NCBI GenBank assembly: GCA_947441615.1
Contig: CANEUH010000002.1
Location: 1-64,000, forward strand
Direction of reading: 5' to 3'
Length of the DNA: 64,000 nucleotides
DNA from: Bacteriovoracaceae bacterium
GTDB taxonomy: Bacteria > Bdellovibrionota > Bacteriovoracia > Bacteriovoracales > Bacteriovoracaceae
The translations under genes and the position numbers were made by a program. The number at the start of each line of letters is the position of its first letter. The stretch's first letter is position 1. Below, one piece after another: positions 16,312 through 25,600 of the stretch. Below the pieces are notes generated by a model. That model ran no database searches, was not told the DNA's origin, and saw only the letters and a program-made list of their open reading frames with translations.

Positions 16312-18018
16312 TTAAATGCTCAAAGTCTTCTTCGTTCCGTCTCCAACGTATTTCTCAAAGAGAACCTTACTTACAAAATACGAAGTATAAACGGTTGTAC
16401 AAATACCAATTAATAGAGTGACGGCAAATCCTCTCACGGGACCAGTACCGAAGTTTAAAAGACAAATACCAGCAAGTGCGGTTGTAATGTTCGCATCGGC
16501 AATCGCCCAGAAAGCTTTTTCAAAACCAGTTCTCACGGCTTCAAAAGGAGTCATTCCTGCTCTCATTTCTTCTCTAATACGCTCGTAAATAAGAATGTTT
16601 CCATCCACCGCCATACCTACAGTAAGAGCGATACCAGCAATCCCTGGAAGAGAGAGTGTTGCCCCAACTAAAATTAAGCAAGAAAGAGTGAAAAGAACGT
16701 TAAGAACAATAGTCACTGTCGCAATCACACCTGAGAGCTTGTAGTAAAAACACATAAACGATAGAACAAGAAATGATCCCACGAGGGCGGCCATTTGAGC
16801 TTTATCAATGGCATCAGCACCAAGAGAAGGTCCAACTACACGCTGCTCTTCAAAAACTAATTCGACTGGAAGGGCACCGGCACGAAGAACGAGAGCAAGG
16901 TCTCTTGCTTCCATCATCGTTGCATTATAGTCTCCAGCCCCTAAAGTAATCTGAGCAGATCCACCAGCAATACGACCTTGAACAACGGGAGCTGAGTAAA
17001 CGTTACCATCGAGAACGATCGCTAGACGCTTCCCTGTATTAGCACCTGTGATCTCTTCAAAAATTTTCGCTCCCTGAGGCTTAAACTCTAAACCAACATA
17101 AGGGCGGTTCTGCTGCTGATCAATTCGCACTGTAGCTTCTTGAAGCTCTTCACCCGTTAAGCTTGAACCCGCTTCAACGAGGTAAGGCTCAAGGTTCGTC
17201 ACAACATTAGTGTTTTTATTCACCGTTTTAGAAAAAGCAATTTCAAATCCTTTCGGAAGATCTGAAACCAAGTGAGTGTTGATCGCACGAACGTAGTCCG
17301 ACCATCTCTCCCCTTTCTTATATTCAATTCCAGCTTTTTTAACTTTATCAAGCCACTCGTTAAGAGTCGCAAGTGGGATTTCATCGTTCACGAATTTAAA
17401 TTCTAGTTTCGCTGTCCGACCAATAAGATCTTTCGCGCGAGAAATATCTTTTACACCAGGAAGCTGAACAACAATTCTGTCACGTCCTTGGGACACGATC
17501 TCTGGCTCAGTGACACCAAATTCATCAATACGGTTTCTAATGACTTCGATTGATTTTGAAAGGGCCGTGTCTTCAATCTCACGAATAAAATCTCTCCCAA
17601 GACCATATTGAAGAGTCACACCTTCATCTTTAGTTAAACGAAGTGGGTAGTTATAAAACTCACGAAGCTTATCCTTAGCAGCATCTCGATCTGATTCTTT
17701 TGCTAAAACAATTGTGTGTTTTGGATCTGCCAAATCAGAAGCATCGAGTGAGCCCATGGTTGATTCAATGCCTGCGTCCTTCAAAGTGGCCTGCGCTTTA
17801 CGAGCATAGCCAACCATTTCGTCGCGGTAGACTTTATTGAAGTCAATTCCAAGAACCATGTACAATCCACCCTGAAGATCAAGGCCCAAATTAATTTTGG
17901 ACTTCACAGGAAAAGAGCTGTCTTGTTTGAGGTTAAAAAACGTTGGCGTTACTGCCATAACTGAAGCAATTACGAAAATTGCTAAAACACTAAATCGAAA
18001 CCACCATCCCTTGGCCAT
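16312..18018 (-). CDS. secD: Protein translocase subunit SecD
   Basis: The 568-residue protein starts with a membrane helix and the signature KINLGLDLQGGLYMVLGID. It continues with the large periplasmic P1 domain, with EVIRNRIDEFGVTEPEIVSQG and RIVVQLPGVKD. It ends with the membrane domain carrying GMAVDGNILIYERIREE, the D4 motif shared with RND proteins. It partners SecF in the inner membrane. A hairpin in the 112-bp gap after tatA may adjust the amount of secDF message. Confidence 0.97.
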   Translation of the reverse strand: MAKGWWFRFSVLAIFVIASVMAVTPTFFNLKQDSSFPVKSKINLGLDLQGGLYMVLGIDFNKVYRDEMVGYARKAQATLKDAGIESTMGSLDASDLADPKHTIVLAKESDRDAAKDKLREFYNYPLRLTKDEGVTLQYGLGRDFIREIEDTALSKSIEVIRNRIDEFGVTEPEIVSQGRDRIVVQLPGVKDISRAKDLIGRTAKLEFKFVNDEIPLATLNEWLDKVKKAGIEYKKGERWSDYVRAINTHLVSDLPKGFEIAFSKTVNKNTNVVTNLEPYLVEAGSSLTGEELQEATVRIDQQQNRPYVGLEFKPQGAKIFEEITGANTGKRLAIVLDGNVYSAPVVQGRIAGGSAQITLGAGDYNATMMEARDLALVLRAGALPVELVFEEQRVVGPSLGADAIDKAQMAALVGSFLVLSFMCFYYKLSGVIATVTIVLNVLFTLSCLILVGATLSLPGIAGIALTVGMAVDGNILIYERIREEMRAGMTPFEAVRTGFEKAFWAIADANITTALAGICLLNFGTGPVRGFAVTLLIGICTTVYTSYFVSKVLFEKYVGDGTKKTLSI

Positions 18019-18109
18019 GTCTACTCCGTATCTTTAAAATAAAAGGTCTTTATCTAACTTAATGAGATATAAAATCTTAAACAATTTAAGGAATTAGAGC
18101 AATGAAGAA

Positions 18110-18125
18110 GGGGCCATTAGGCCCC
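18110..18125 (-). terminator. GC-rich hairpin between tatA and secD
   Basis: A perfect 6-bp stem GGGGCC/GGCCCC with a 4-base loop lies 5 bp after the tatA stop. The bases that follow on the minus strand (TTCTTCATT) form only a poor T-tract, so partial termination or message processing is more likely than a full stop. Confidence 0.5.
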
Positions 18126-18130
18126 TATGA

Positions 18131-18388
18131 TTAGCTTTGAGTTGTATCTTTATTTTCTGAGTCAGCTGGTTTATCTGTTTTCGCTTCCTGCTGAGCAGCG
18201 TCAGCTATTTTATTTGTCTCCGAATCTCCGGAATTTTGCAACTGGTCGCCAAGACCTTTCGCCGCATCCTGAAATTCCCTGATTCCCTTACCGAGACCCT
18301 TAGCAAGCTCAGGAAGCTTTTTCGGTCCAATAAAAATCAGTGCAATAAGAAATATGACGACTAATTCGCCAAAGCCAAGTCCAAACAT
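18131..18388 (-). CDS. tatA: Twin-arginine translocase subunit TatA
   Basis: The 85-residue protein has the TatA/E form: membrane helix LGFGELVVIFLIALIFIGPK, the hinge FIGPKKLPELAKGLGKGIREF, an amphipathic helix, then an acidic unstructured tail. TatA multimers form the pore for folded proteins with twin-arginine signals. It starts 3 bp after yajC in the Sec operon. No tatB or tatC is present in this window. Confidence 0.93.
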   Translation of the reverse strand: MFGLGFGELVVIFLIALIFIGPKKLPELAKGLGKGIREFQDAAKGLGDQLQNSGDSETNKIADAAQQEAKTDKPADSENKDTTQS

Positions 18389-18391
18389 GAA

Positions 18392-18730
18392 TTACTTCTT
18401 TGCTTCAGAAAAAATAGCTGAAGCTGATCCACCGATATGAGACTTAAGAACTTTCATTTTAGTTCCGCCCTCAAGCTCAAGAGTCACCACTTTTTCAGCA
18501 ATCCCGCTGACTTTTCCAAGGATCCCTGACTTGGTGTAAACTTCGTCACCATGAGAGAGTTTATTGATAAACGATTGCTCTTCTTCCATACGTTTTTTCT
18601 GAGGACGAATCATAAGAAAATACATGACTAAGAAAATTAAAACGAAAGGAACAAATGAAACCCATGCAGGTTGAGCTGGTGTACCTGCAGCTGCTTGTGC
18701 GTGCGCAGAAGAAATAAGTAAATCAAACAT
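18392..18730 (-). CDS. yajC: Preprotein translocase accessory subunit YajC
   Basis: The 112-residue protein has one membrane helix (VPFVLIFLVMYFLMI) and then the YajC signature RPQKKRMEEEQSFINKLSHGDEVYTKSGILGKV. YajC associates with SecDF in the inner membrane. It lies 12 bp after tgt, the usual tgt-yajC-secD order, here with tatA inserted. Confidence 0.95.
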   Translation of the reverse strand: MFDLLISSAHAQAAAGTPAQPAWVSFVPFVLIFLVMYFLMIRPQKKRMEEEQSFINKLSHGDEVYTKSGILGKVSGIAEKVVTLELEGGTKMKVLKSHIGGSASAIFSEAKK

Positions 18731-18742
18731 AATTATCCTTTT

Positions 18743-19855
18743 TTATTCCCATAAGTTGGAAGTGTAGTTGTTATAAAATTTCTGGTAAAAATCGTCAAAC
18801 TCTCCTCGAAAAATGGCTTCGCGAGAGTCTTTGACCATCTGTAAATAAAAGTGAATGTTGTGATAACTAATCAACTGACCCGAAAGGTATTCTCCGACAT
18901 TAAATAAATGCCGAATATAACTCCTGGAATATCGCACACAAACCTGACAGGAGCATTCTGGATCAGGGGGAAGCTGATCCTCTAGGAATCTCGCCTTTTT
19001 AATATTTAAGGGGCCATGCGTTGTAAGAAACTGTCCATTGCGGGCATTTCTTGTTGGGAGCACGCAGTCAAACATATCCAATCCAGCTTTTATTCCATTG
19101 AGTACATCAAGTGGTTTCCCGACACCCATCAGGTAGCGAGGTTTATCTTTCGGCATCGCTGGAACAAATTTTTTACAAAACTCGACCATCTCTTCATTCT
19201 TTTCTCCGACCGATAATCCACCTAAGGCATAACCATCGAAGTTAAGTTCCTTTAGACCCTCCATGCTCTCCATACGAAGATCAAAATGTAGTCCACCTTG
19301 AATAATCCCAAAAAGATGCTGATGAGACTTTAACTCAACTGACTTACATCTTTTGGCCCAGCGATGGGTGAGTTCCATCGAAGTCTTAAGTGTTTCTTTT
19401 GAAGCGGGAAGTTTCGGGCACTCATCAAAGGCCATCACGATATCTGACCCCAGTGCCCTTTGAATTTCTATGGATTTTTCTGGCGTAATAAGATGCTTTG
19501 ATCCATCAATGTGGGACTGAAAAGTCACACCCTCCTCTGTCAGTTTATTAATATCTGAGAGAGAAAAAACCTGATATCCACCGGAGTCTGTAAGGATCGG
19601 ACGGTTCCAACTCATAAACTTATGGAGTCCCCCCATTTTTTCAATGAGCTCGTGCCCAGGACGAAGAAATAGATGATAAGTATTTCCTAGAATGATTTGG
19701 GCATTCATGCGCTCAAGATCTTCCTGCCAAAGTGTCTTCACACTCGCGCGCGTTCCTACTGGCATAAAGATAGGAGTTTCAATCACGCCATGTGAAGTAT
19801 AAATGCGCCCCGCTCGGGCCTCACCTGAAGATGCTTCTAGCTGAAAAAAAGTCAT
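18743..19855 (-). CDS. tgt: tRNA-guanine transglycosylase
   Basis: The 370-residue enzyme replaces G34 by preQ1 in GUN-anticodon tRNAs. It has ILTDSGGYQVFSL with the proposed catalytic Asp, the second Asp in GMDMFDCVLPTRNARNG-type context (here LDMFDCVLPTRNARNG), and the zinc site CSCQVCVRYSRSYIRHL. Length and motifs are normal for the bacterial family. It sits 32 bp after queA, the next enzyme of the queuosine pathway. Confidence 0.97.
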   Translation of the reverse strand: MTFFQLEASSGEARAGRIYTSHGVIETPIFMPVGTRASVKTLWQEDLERMNAQIILGNTYHLFLRPGHELIEKMGGLHKFMSWNRPILTDSGGYQVFSLSDINKLTEEGVTFQSHIDGSKHLITPEKSIEIQRALGSDIVMAFDECPKLPASKETLKTSMELTHRWAKRCKSVELKSHQHLFGIIQGGLHFDLRMESMEGLKELNFDGYALGGLSVGEKNEEMVEFCKKFVPAMPKDKPRYLMGVGKPLDVLNGIKAGLDMFDCVLPTRNARNGQFLTTHGPLNIKKARFLEDQLPPDPECSCQVCVRYSRSYIRHLFNVGEYLSGQLISYHNIHFYLQMVKDSREAIFRGEFDDFYQKFYNNYTSNLWE

Positions 19856-19871
19856 GACGCTAACCTAGCAT

Positions 19872-19900
19872 GTCGAAAAGGTAGCGTCTACCTTTTCGAC
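19872..19900 (-). repeat. 13-bp perfect inverted repeat across the queA stop codon
   Basis: The arms at 19872-19884 and 19888-19900 are exact reverse complements with a 3-base loop. The last codons and stop of queA lie inside one arm. No T-tract follows, so it is more likely a processing or stabilising hairpin between queA and tgt than a terminator. Confidence 0.7.
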
Positions 19901-20952
19901 TTTCTTAGAATGAGCATTCCGTCTCCATAGGAGAAAAAACGATACTTATTTTCAATGGCGGTTTGATAAAGAGAAAGAGTTTTTTCTCTTCCTATGAGTG
20001 AACTTACAAGCATAATGAGACTAGACTGGGGTAAATGGAAATTCGTAACTAAAGCATCAATAGAGTGAACTTCTTTCCCAGGATGAAGAAAGATGGAGGT
20101 CGATTTCATCTCTCCTGGTTTTGAAAACTCAATATTTCCATTGGACCAAGAACTCTCAAGACTTCTTAGAGTGGTGGTTCCTACGGCGACTCGAAATTGT
20201 GCCTCACGGATGATCTTTAAATTTTCTTCATCAATCGTAAAAAATTCCTCATGCATTTTATGATCTAAGATATGCGCTGATTTCACGGGAGAAAAGGTTC
20301 CCGCTCCTACGTGAAGTGTGACTGTGCCCATCTTAAGTCCAAAAGACTTAAGCTTATTTAAAAGTTCTTCAGAAAAATGGAGCCCTGCTGTGGGTGCGGC
20401 CACAGATCCAGCTTCTTTGGCAAAGACCGTCTGATAGTTTTTTTTATCTAGATCATCTGATTCACCATTTCTTATATAAGGAGGGATAGGAATTTTTCCG
20501 ATTGTCTCGAGGATGTTTAACAATTGCTCGTGAGACTTATTAAAAGACACACTAAAAGTTCCATCACCAATAACCCTTTCTAACTTGGCACTCAAATCGC
20601 CGAAATTGAAAACTTCCCCTGCCTTTCTTTTTCCTGAGGCCCTGATCATAGCGGGATAAAGATCATCCTGGTGAAGAAGTGAGAGGATAAAAACTTCTAC
20701 TTCACCCCCAGAAACCTTGTTTCCAATGAGACGACAGGGAAAAACCCTAGATCGGTTAAAAACGAGGGTGGTATTTTTAGGAAGAAATTCTTGAATTTCA
20801 CTAAAAGTTGAATGGATGACCTGATCCCTCGCTTCATCGTACACCATGAGCTTGGAAGAATGCCTATCCGGTACCGGTCGATCGGCAATAAGCTCACTTG
20901 GGAGGTCAAAATCATAGCTTTTGAGCTCAAAATCAGTCATTTTTTCACACAC
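19888..20952 (-). CDS. queA: S-adenosylmethionine:tRNA ribosyltransferase-isomerase
   Basis: The 354-residue enzyme transfers the ribosyl group of SAM to preQ1 in tRNA to make epoxyqueuosine. It shows the family signatures YDFDLPSELIADRPV, TLVFNRSRVFPCRLIG, VAAPTAGLHFSEELL, TLHVGAGTFSPV and TNFHLPQSSLIMLVSSLIG. It is the first gene of the minus-strand operon queA-tgt-yajC-tatA-secD-secF. An ATG slightly upstream gives MCEKMTDFELKSYDF; the second Met at residue 5 is also possible. Confidence 0.97.
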   Translation of the reverse strand: MCEKMTDFELKSYDFDLPSELIADRPVPDRHSSKLMVYDEARDQVIHSTFSEIQEFLPKNTTLVFNRSRVFPCRLIGNKVSGGEVEVFILSLLHQDDLYPAMIRASGKRKAGEVFNFGDLSAKLERVIGDGTFSVSFNKSHEQLLNILETIGKIPIPPYIRNGESDDLDKKNYQTVFAKEAGSVAAPTAGLHFSEELLNKLKSFGLKMGTVTLHVGAGTFSPVKSAHILDHKMHEEFFTIDEENLKIIREAQFRVAVGTTTLRSLESSWSNGNIEFSKPGEMKSTSIFLHPGKEVHSIDALVTNFHLPQSSLIMLVSSLIGREKTLSLYQTAIENKYRFFSYGDGMLILRKSKR

Positions 20953-21003
20953 TCTTTAAAAATTTTAGGGGCCTATGTAGGATGCTTTTAGGAGATCATT
21001 ACC

Positions 21004-21285
21004 ATGAGAACATACCTTATTCTAGCTTTGTGTCTTGTTAGCTCGGGATTATTTGCAGACGTTAATCGTACTGCAGCCGAAGAGGCAATTATCCTCAATC
21101 AGGAGCTTCAATTCCTTGAGGATTCAGTTGGAAATATCCAGTCTGCATCACTAAATAACTCTGATGCGGCCAAAAGAGACCGAGCTCTAAATGAATCAAA
21201 GATTGAGAACACCTATTTTGGTGATGATCTTGAGGAAGATAGAGTGAATACGAAAGCTTCGACTCAAAAAAGACGCGGTCTTTAG
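21004..21285 (+). CDS. Small exported protein of unknown function
   Basis: The 93-residue product has a signal peptide (MRTYLILALCLVSSGLFA) cleaved before DVNRT. The mature part is a short, charged, mostly helical segment with many Glu, Asp and Asn. AGGAG precedes ATG by ten bases. It is divergent from queA across 51 bp and its stop overlaps the stop of the convergent gene downstream. No family is recognised. Confidence 0.65.
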   Translation: MRTYLILALCLVSSGLFADVNRTAAEEAIILNQELQFLEDSVGNIQSASLNNSDAAKRDRALNESKIENTYFGDDLEEDRVNTKASTQKRRGL

Positions 21286-21527
21286 GCCGTAACGAGACCG
21301 AACTTTTTACCTAAATCGATCAATTTCTGGAGAATTTCATCCAAAAAATTCTTAATCACTAAAAACATCGCGTAGTTTTCAACCTGCTCTAAGAGTAGGT
21401 TGAAAATATTTTTGAGAACCGTCACAAGTGGTTCAAGATTAAATTTCTTAATGAGTAAATCCAACATAGAGCTCGCCTCTTGAACTTCTTTACCCTTGAC
21501 GACGTAAAGCGGATTTTTATTTTTCAT
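21282..21527 (-). CDS. Small protein coupled to the ParA gene
   Basis: The 81-residue product has a stretch of amphipathic helix (MLDLLIKKFNLEPLVTVLKN, then NLLLEQVENYAMFLVIKN). Its ATG overlaps the parA stop (ATGA), so both proteins are probably made together. I know no family. A partner or membrane adaptor of the ParA ATPase is possible, since ParA proteins often act with a small coupled protein. Confidence 0.65.
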   Translation of the reverse strand: MKNKNPLYVVKGKEVQEASSMLDLLIKKFNLEPLVTVLKNIFNLLLEQVENYAMFLVIKNFLDEILQKLIDLGKKFGLVTA

Positions 21528-22378
21528 GAATGTAATTCCTTATTCACCGTCTCAGTCATGGCCACAAATTGTCTCTGAAGATCCTTATATTCATTAGATT
21601 TAAAATGAAACACAGATTTTCTTTGAGCAAGAGACTTCCCGAATTGAACTTTATTTGTGAAGGCTTCGTGAACAGTTGCCTCGCCGAGAGTTACTTTGAT
21701 TTGCTCTAGATCTGTCGCTGCTTGTTTTCTTCTGGTATCAAATAAATTCGGAATGTAGCCCAAGTTTTTTGGAGTCGAAGTGATTTCCATTTCAGCAATG
21801 TCCTGAACCACTTGCTGGATATTTTTTAGCCCTTGTTCAGAGAAGCGATCAGGAACGAATGGGTACAAGACACCATCTACTGCACACAAGATATTCACAA
21901 CAAGAAGCCCCAACGTTGGTGGGCCATCGATAATGATCACATCATATTGAGAGCGTAGCTCGAATTTTTCAATGAACTTCTTTAAAATAAGCTGACGAGC
22001 ACCATTAATGCCAGCAACCGTGAGTTCAAAACCCGAGAGTTCTTGGCCAGAGGGAATGAGATCAATTCCTTCCTCGCTTTTAAAAATCACATCATTAATA
22101 AACGTTGGAGTGTGGAGCGCTTTGAGTTCTTTCACGGAATTAATAAGAAGGTGGTGAATATTTTTTCTATTCTCATCATGTGGCATATCAAAAAGAGAAG
22201 AAAAATTTCCTTGAGGGTCCATATCAATGCAGAGAACTTTTTTACCTTGATGTAAAAACGCATGGGCAAGATTAAACGCCATGGTCGTTTTCCCAACTCC
22301 ACCTTTTTGATTCATCAGAGCGATCACTCGCCCTTGATTTTTTGAAGACACTTGCTCTGATTTAAAAAAAGAAAACAT
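21524..22378 (-). CDS. ParA/Soj-family ATPase
   Basis: The start at 22378 follows GGGGAG seven bases upstream and gives 284 residues. The deviant Walker A motif is QKGGVGKTT (residues about 24-32), followed by CIDMDPQGNFS and VIIDGPPTLGLL. These are the marks of ParA/MinD ATPases that form ATP-dependent dimers on DNA or membrane. No parB or recognisable parS is nearby, so it may be an orphan that positions some other cargo rather than the chromosome origin. It is coupled to a small unknown protein. Confidence 0.9.
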   Translation of the reverse strand: MFSFFKSEQVSSKNQGRVIALMNQKGGVGKTTMAFNLAHAFLHQGKKVLCIDMDPQGNFSSLFDMPHDENRKNIHHLLINSVKELKALHTPTFINDVIFKSEEGIDLIPSGQELSGFELTVAGINGARQLILKKFIEKFELRSQYDVIIIDGPPTLGLLVVNILCAVDGVLYPFVPDRFSEQGLKNIQQVVQDIAEMEITSTPKNLGYIPNLFDTRRKQAATDLEQIKVTLGEATVHEAFTNKVQFGKSLAQRKSVFHFKSNEYKDLQRQFVAMTETVNKELHS

Positions 22379-22607
22379 AGTTAAACTCCCCTCATTGCCA
22401 ACAAAACTGGTCAAAAAAATCTTGGATGGTTAAATTTTGCCTCCCCGCACTTATTTTGTAAACTATCGATTTCAAAAGAGTTTCAACCCAATTCCTGACA
22501 GCGCCAGTTGGTCAAATGAGACAATAAAATCAAGGAAATCGCGCAAGTCTAAGGAATTTTATGAAAAGTCCCGATAAACAAAGAGACGGATCGAAAAGGA
22601 TAAGACC

Positions 22608-25600
22608 ATGGCCGGTTTAAAAACTTTCTGGATTTTGATTTATTCCCTCTTATTGCTCGCTGCTTGCGTGCCTCAGACCAAGCAAACCGAGTGTCAAGAT
22701 AATGAAGCTTTCAATGCAGCTCTCAGAACTTGTGTTCCAGTAGTGGGAGGACCATCATCATTTATTAACGTAGGAACTTACTCACCAGCTTTTACTCAAA
22801 CAAGACATAAAGAAGATACGACAACACTTCAATTTTCTATATCAGTCTCTAACCCTTATAACCAAACTTATACAGTAGCTTGGGAGCGTGTCTTTAATGG
22901 TGCACCTTCAGCAATGTGTTCAAATTCCCTCACATGTTCTTTTTCCGCATATCTTCTTGGTACAACTTATGGAGAAGTTGGGACACATATCCTTACTGCA
23001 AAAATTCTTGACGGTAATGGAAGTGTGGTTGATACACATAGTTTCGAATTAAAAATTAATGAGCTCCCGAAACCAATTATTAACACTGCTTCTATTTCAC
23101 CAACTCAGTATGCTTTTACAGTAACTCCAGGACAAGCGAGTACAGAATTTAAATTTAATATTAAAAATAATCAGGCTACGATAGCACTCTCTCACTATTA
23201 CAGAACGGAATGGACGATTGAGCAAAACGGCGCCATTCTTTATACCGAAAATGATACCTTCACTAACTTTTCTCCATCTGGAACAAACCTTGCTTATTTA
23301 GGAACTTCTCCCACTCCTTACTTTAATCCAAGCACTCTTGGCGTAGGAAGTTATATTGTAAGAGCTGTCGTCAAAAATGATGTTCCCGGTGAAGTGGTGG
23401 ATGAACACCAGTGGAACGTGACAGTGAATCATCCAGCTTTAAAAAACATTAATAACCGAGATATCTATGAAGCCTCCGCTAACGCTGGGTTTGGCACCAT
23501 ATCTAATGCCTATAATGGAATTGCTTACAATGCATACACTCCAACCCCTGCTATAAACTTTGTTCCTCAGAGTAGTGGTACGGCAACTTTCACCCAGCAG
23601 GGAAATTATTGCGTAAGTGTAACAGATGGTGAGGGTACCTATCCTGGTGATGGTTTAGGCGTAAAAGTAAACTTCTTTATTGATGGAGCGACTCAAATTT
23701 ACAGTGGAACAACAACAGCTTTGGATTCAAAAATTTGTTTATCTGATGCTGCCGCGACGACATTAAGTAATATGCTTTTTTCAAATACGACAACGACTGG
23801 CAGCCAATATCACACTTTGGTAGCAAGAGTGGTTGATGAGGCGACCAACCAAGAATATGCATCATCTAACATGCCTGGTATGGGGTCGTATCCAGTAACA
23901 TGGGACTTCTTAGTAAAGCCAGCCAATGCAGCTCCGACGGTGGCTTTTACAAATTTAGCCCTCAATGGAATCAGCTGTGCAGCTGCCATTGGAAACTCAA
24001 AAACATGTTCTATCACGCAAGATACACCATTTACTGTTGGCGCTTTTGTGACTGATGACTTTTATAATACATCATCAAATGATAACTCGGATCATCAAAA
24101 TAAATTCTTTTACACCATGACTCTGATGAGGAGTGGTACTCCGGTTACAACTTGTACAAAAACAGTCTCAAACGTAAATGATTTAGGAGGACCAGCAGGA
24201 TTTGGTGGAACGAACGACGATCACCTTGGGCCGGATTATCTTTGCGGATTCACTGTTAATAGCTACGATACCAATGGGCCTGTTAATCCATTAGATTACA
24301 CTTACAGCGTCCTTATTTCTTTTTCTGATGTAGGCTCACCTATTCCTGGAACAACTTCTGCGACTGGAAATACTCTGGTCTATAACCTTAATGTTAGTGA
24401 GAAGAATACGCCTCCTGTCGTTAACCCTCAAGGAATTTTACTAGCTGGTTCTTACGCCGCAAACGGAAGCACAACTCCTAGTACCATACTTGATCCCGCA
24501 TCACCGGCAAGCTTTATTACTGAAGGCGAAACTCTTCAGTTTAAGTTAAATGTTACAGATGCTGAAAGAGATAATCACCAATTAGTCGTAAAAAAGTGTA
24601 GTGAGTCGACTTGTGTTGCTGTTGGAGGAACGAGTCAAATCATTGCTACTAGTTTTGCAACTAAAACAAACAGTATCATTACAACTGACACGACGATAAA
24701 CTATTCTCTACTTGAAGATTTTATTCCAATCACCGTCGGTAGTGGGGTCAACCATCTTGTGGGTTTTAAAATTGAGGTCGTAGACTGCCCAAGCATATTA
24801 ACCAATGCAGCAGAAGCCTTGGCTTGTAGTAGTTCTCAATACCCTGCTGCTACTCATACTGCGACTCCAAGACTACCTAACCCAGTCGTTGCACAAATTT
24901 TCCAAGTCAATGTTAGAAATAAAAATCCTGCTCCTTTCTTTGGTGGCACTCCGAGTCCTTTAACAACAGCTTCCTTAACTGCAATGGTTGGTTACCCAAT
25001 CACTATTCATCCCGGAAGTGTTACCGATGACAGTCTTGTTCCTAGTGAAGCAAATATTCAGTACCAGTGGTATGTTGATCCTGATGGAGGTAGTAACTCT
25101 TTCTCCCCAATCTCAGGTGCTACAAAACAAATTCTTCGATGGACTCCTTCAAATGGTATTTCGGCTGGTACGATTGTTAATCTTGCCATTTGTGTAACTG
25201 ATGGGACTAACATCAATCCACTTCCAACGACACCGGGTGCTCTTTCGGCAACTTCTACTGCAACAAATGGATCAAACTGTCTTAAATCTTGGAATGTAAC
25301 TGTGAAACCGAATGTGGTTCCAGTTAATTATTTTGGGACTCCAGGCGACGCAGGGAACTCCCTTGCTATCTGGCAAGATACTACAAACACTGGTGCTGAC
25401 AAGAAAGTAATCTACTCTGCATACACAGATCCAACCGGAAAAATTTATGTAGAAAAAACTGTCTTTGATGCTAACGGAACTATCTTTAATAATGACTCCA
25501 CGGGCTTTAGAAGTGTCGTTTTTGATGCCATCAAAGGTGGCGGACAATTAGCAAGTTCAGTGAAAGATATTTCGCTTGCGGGTACAGATACACATCTTTA

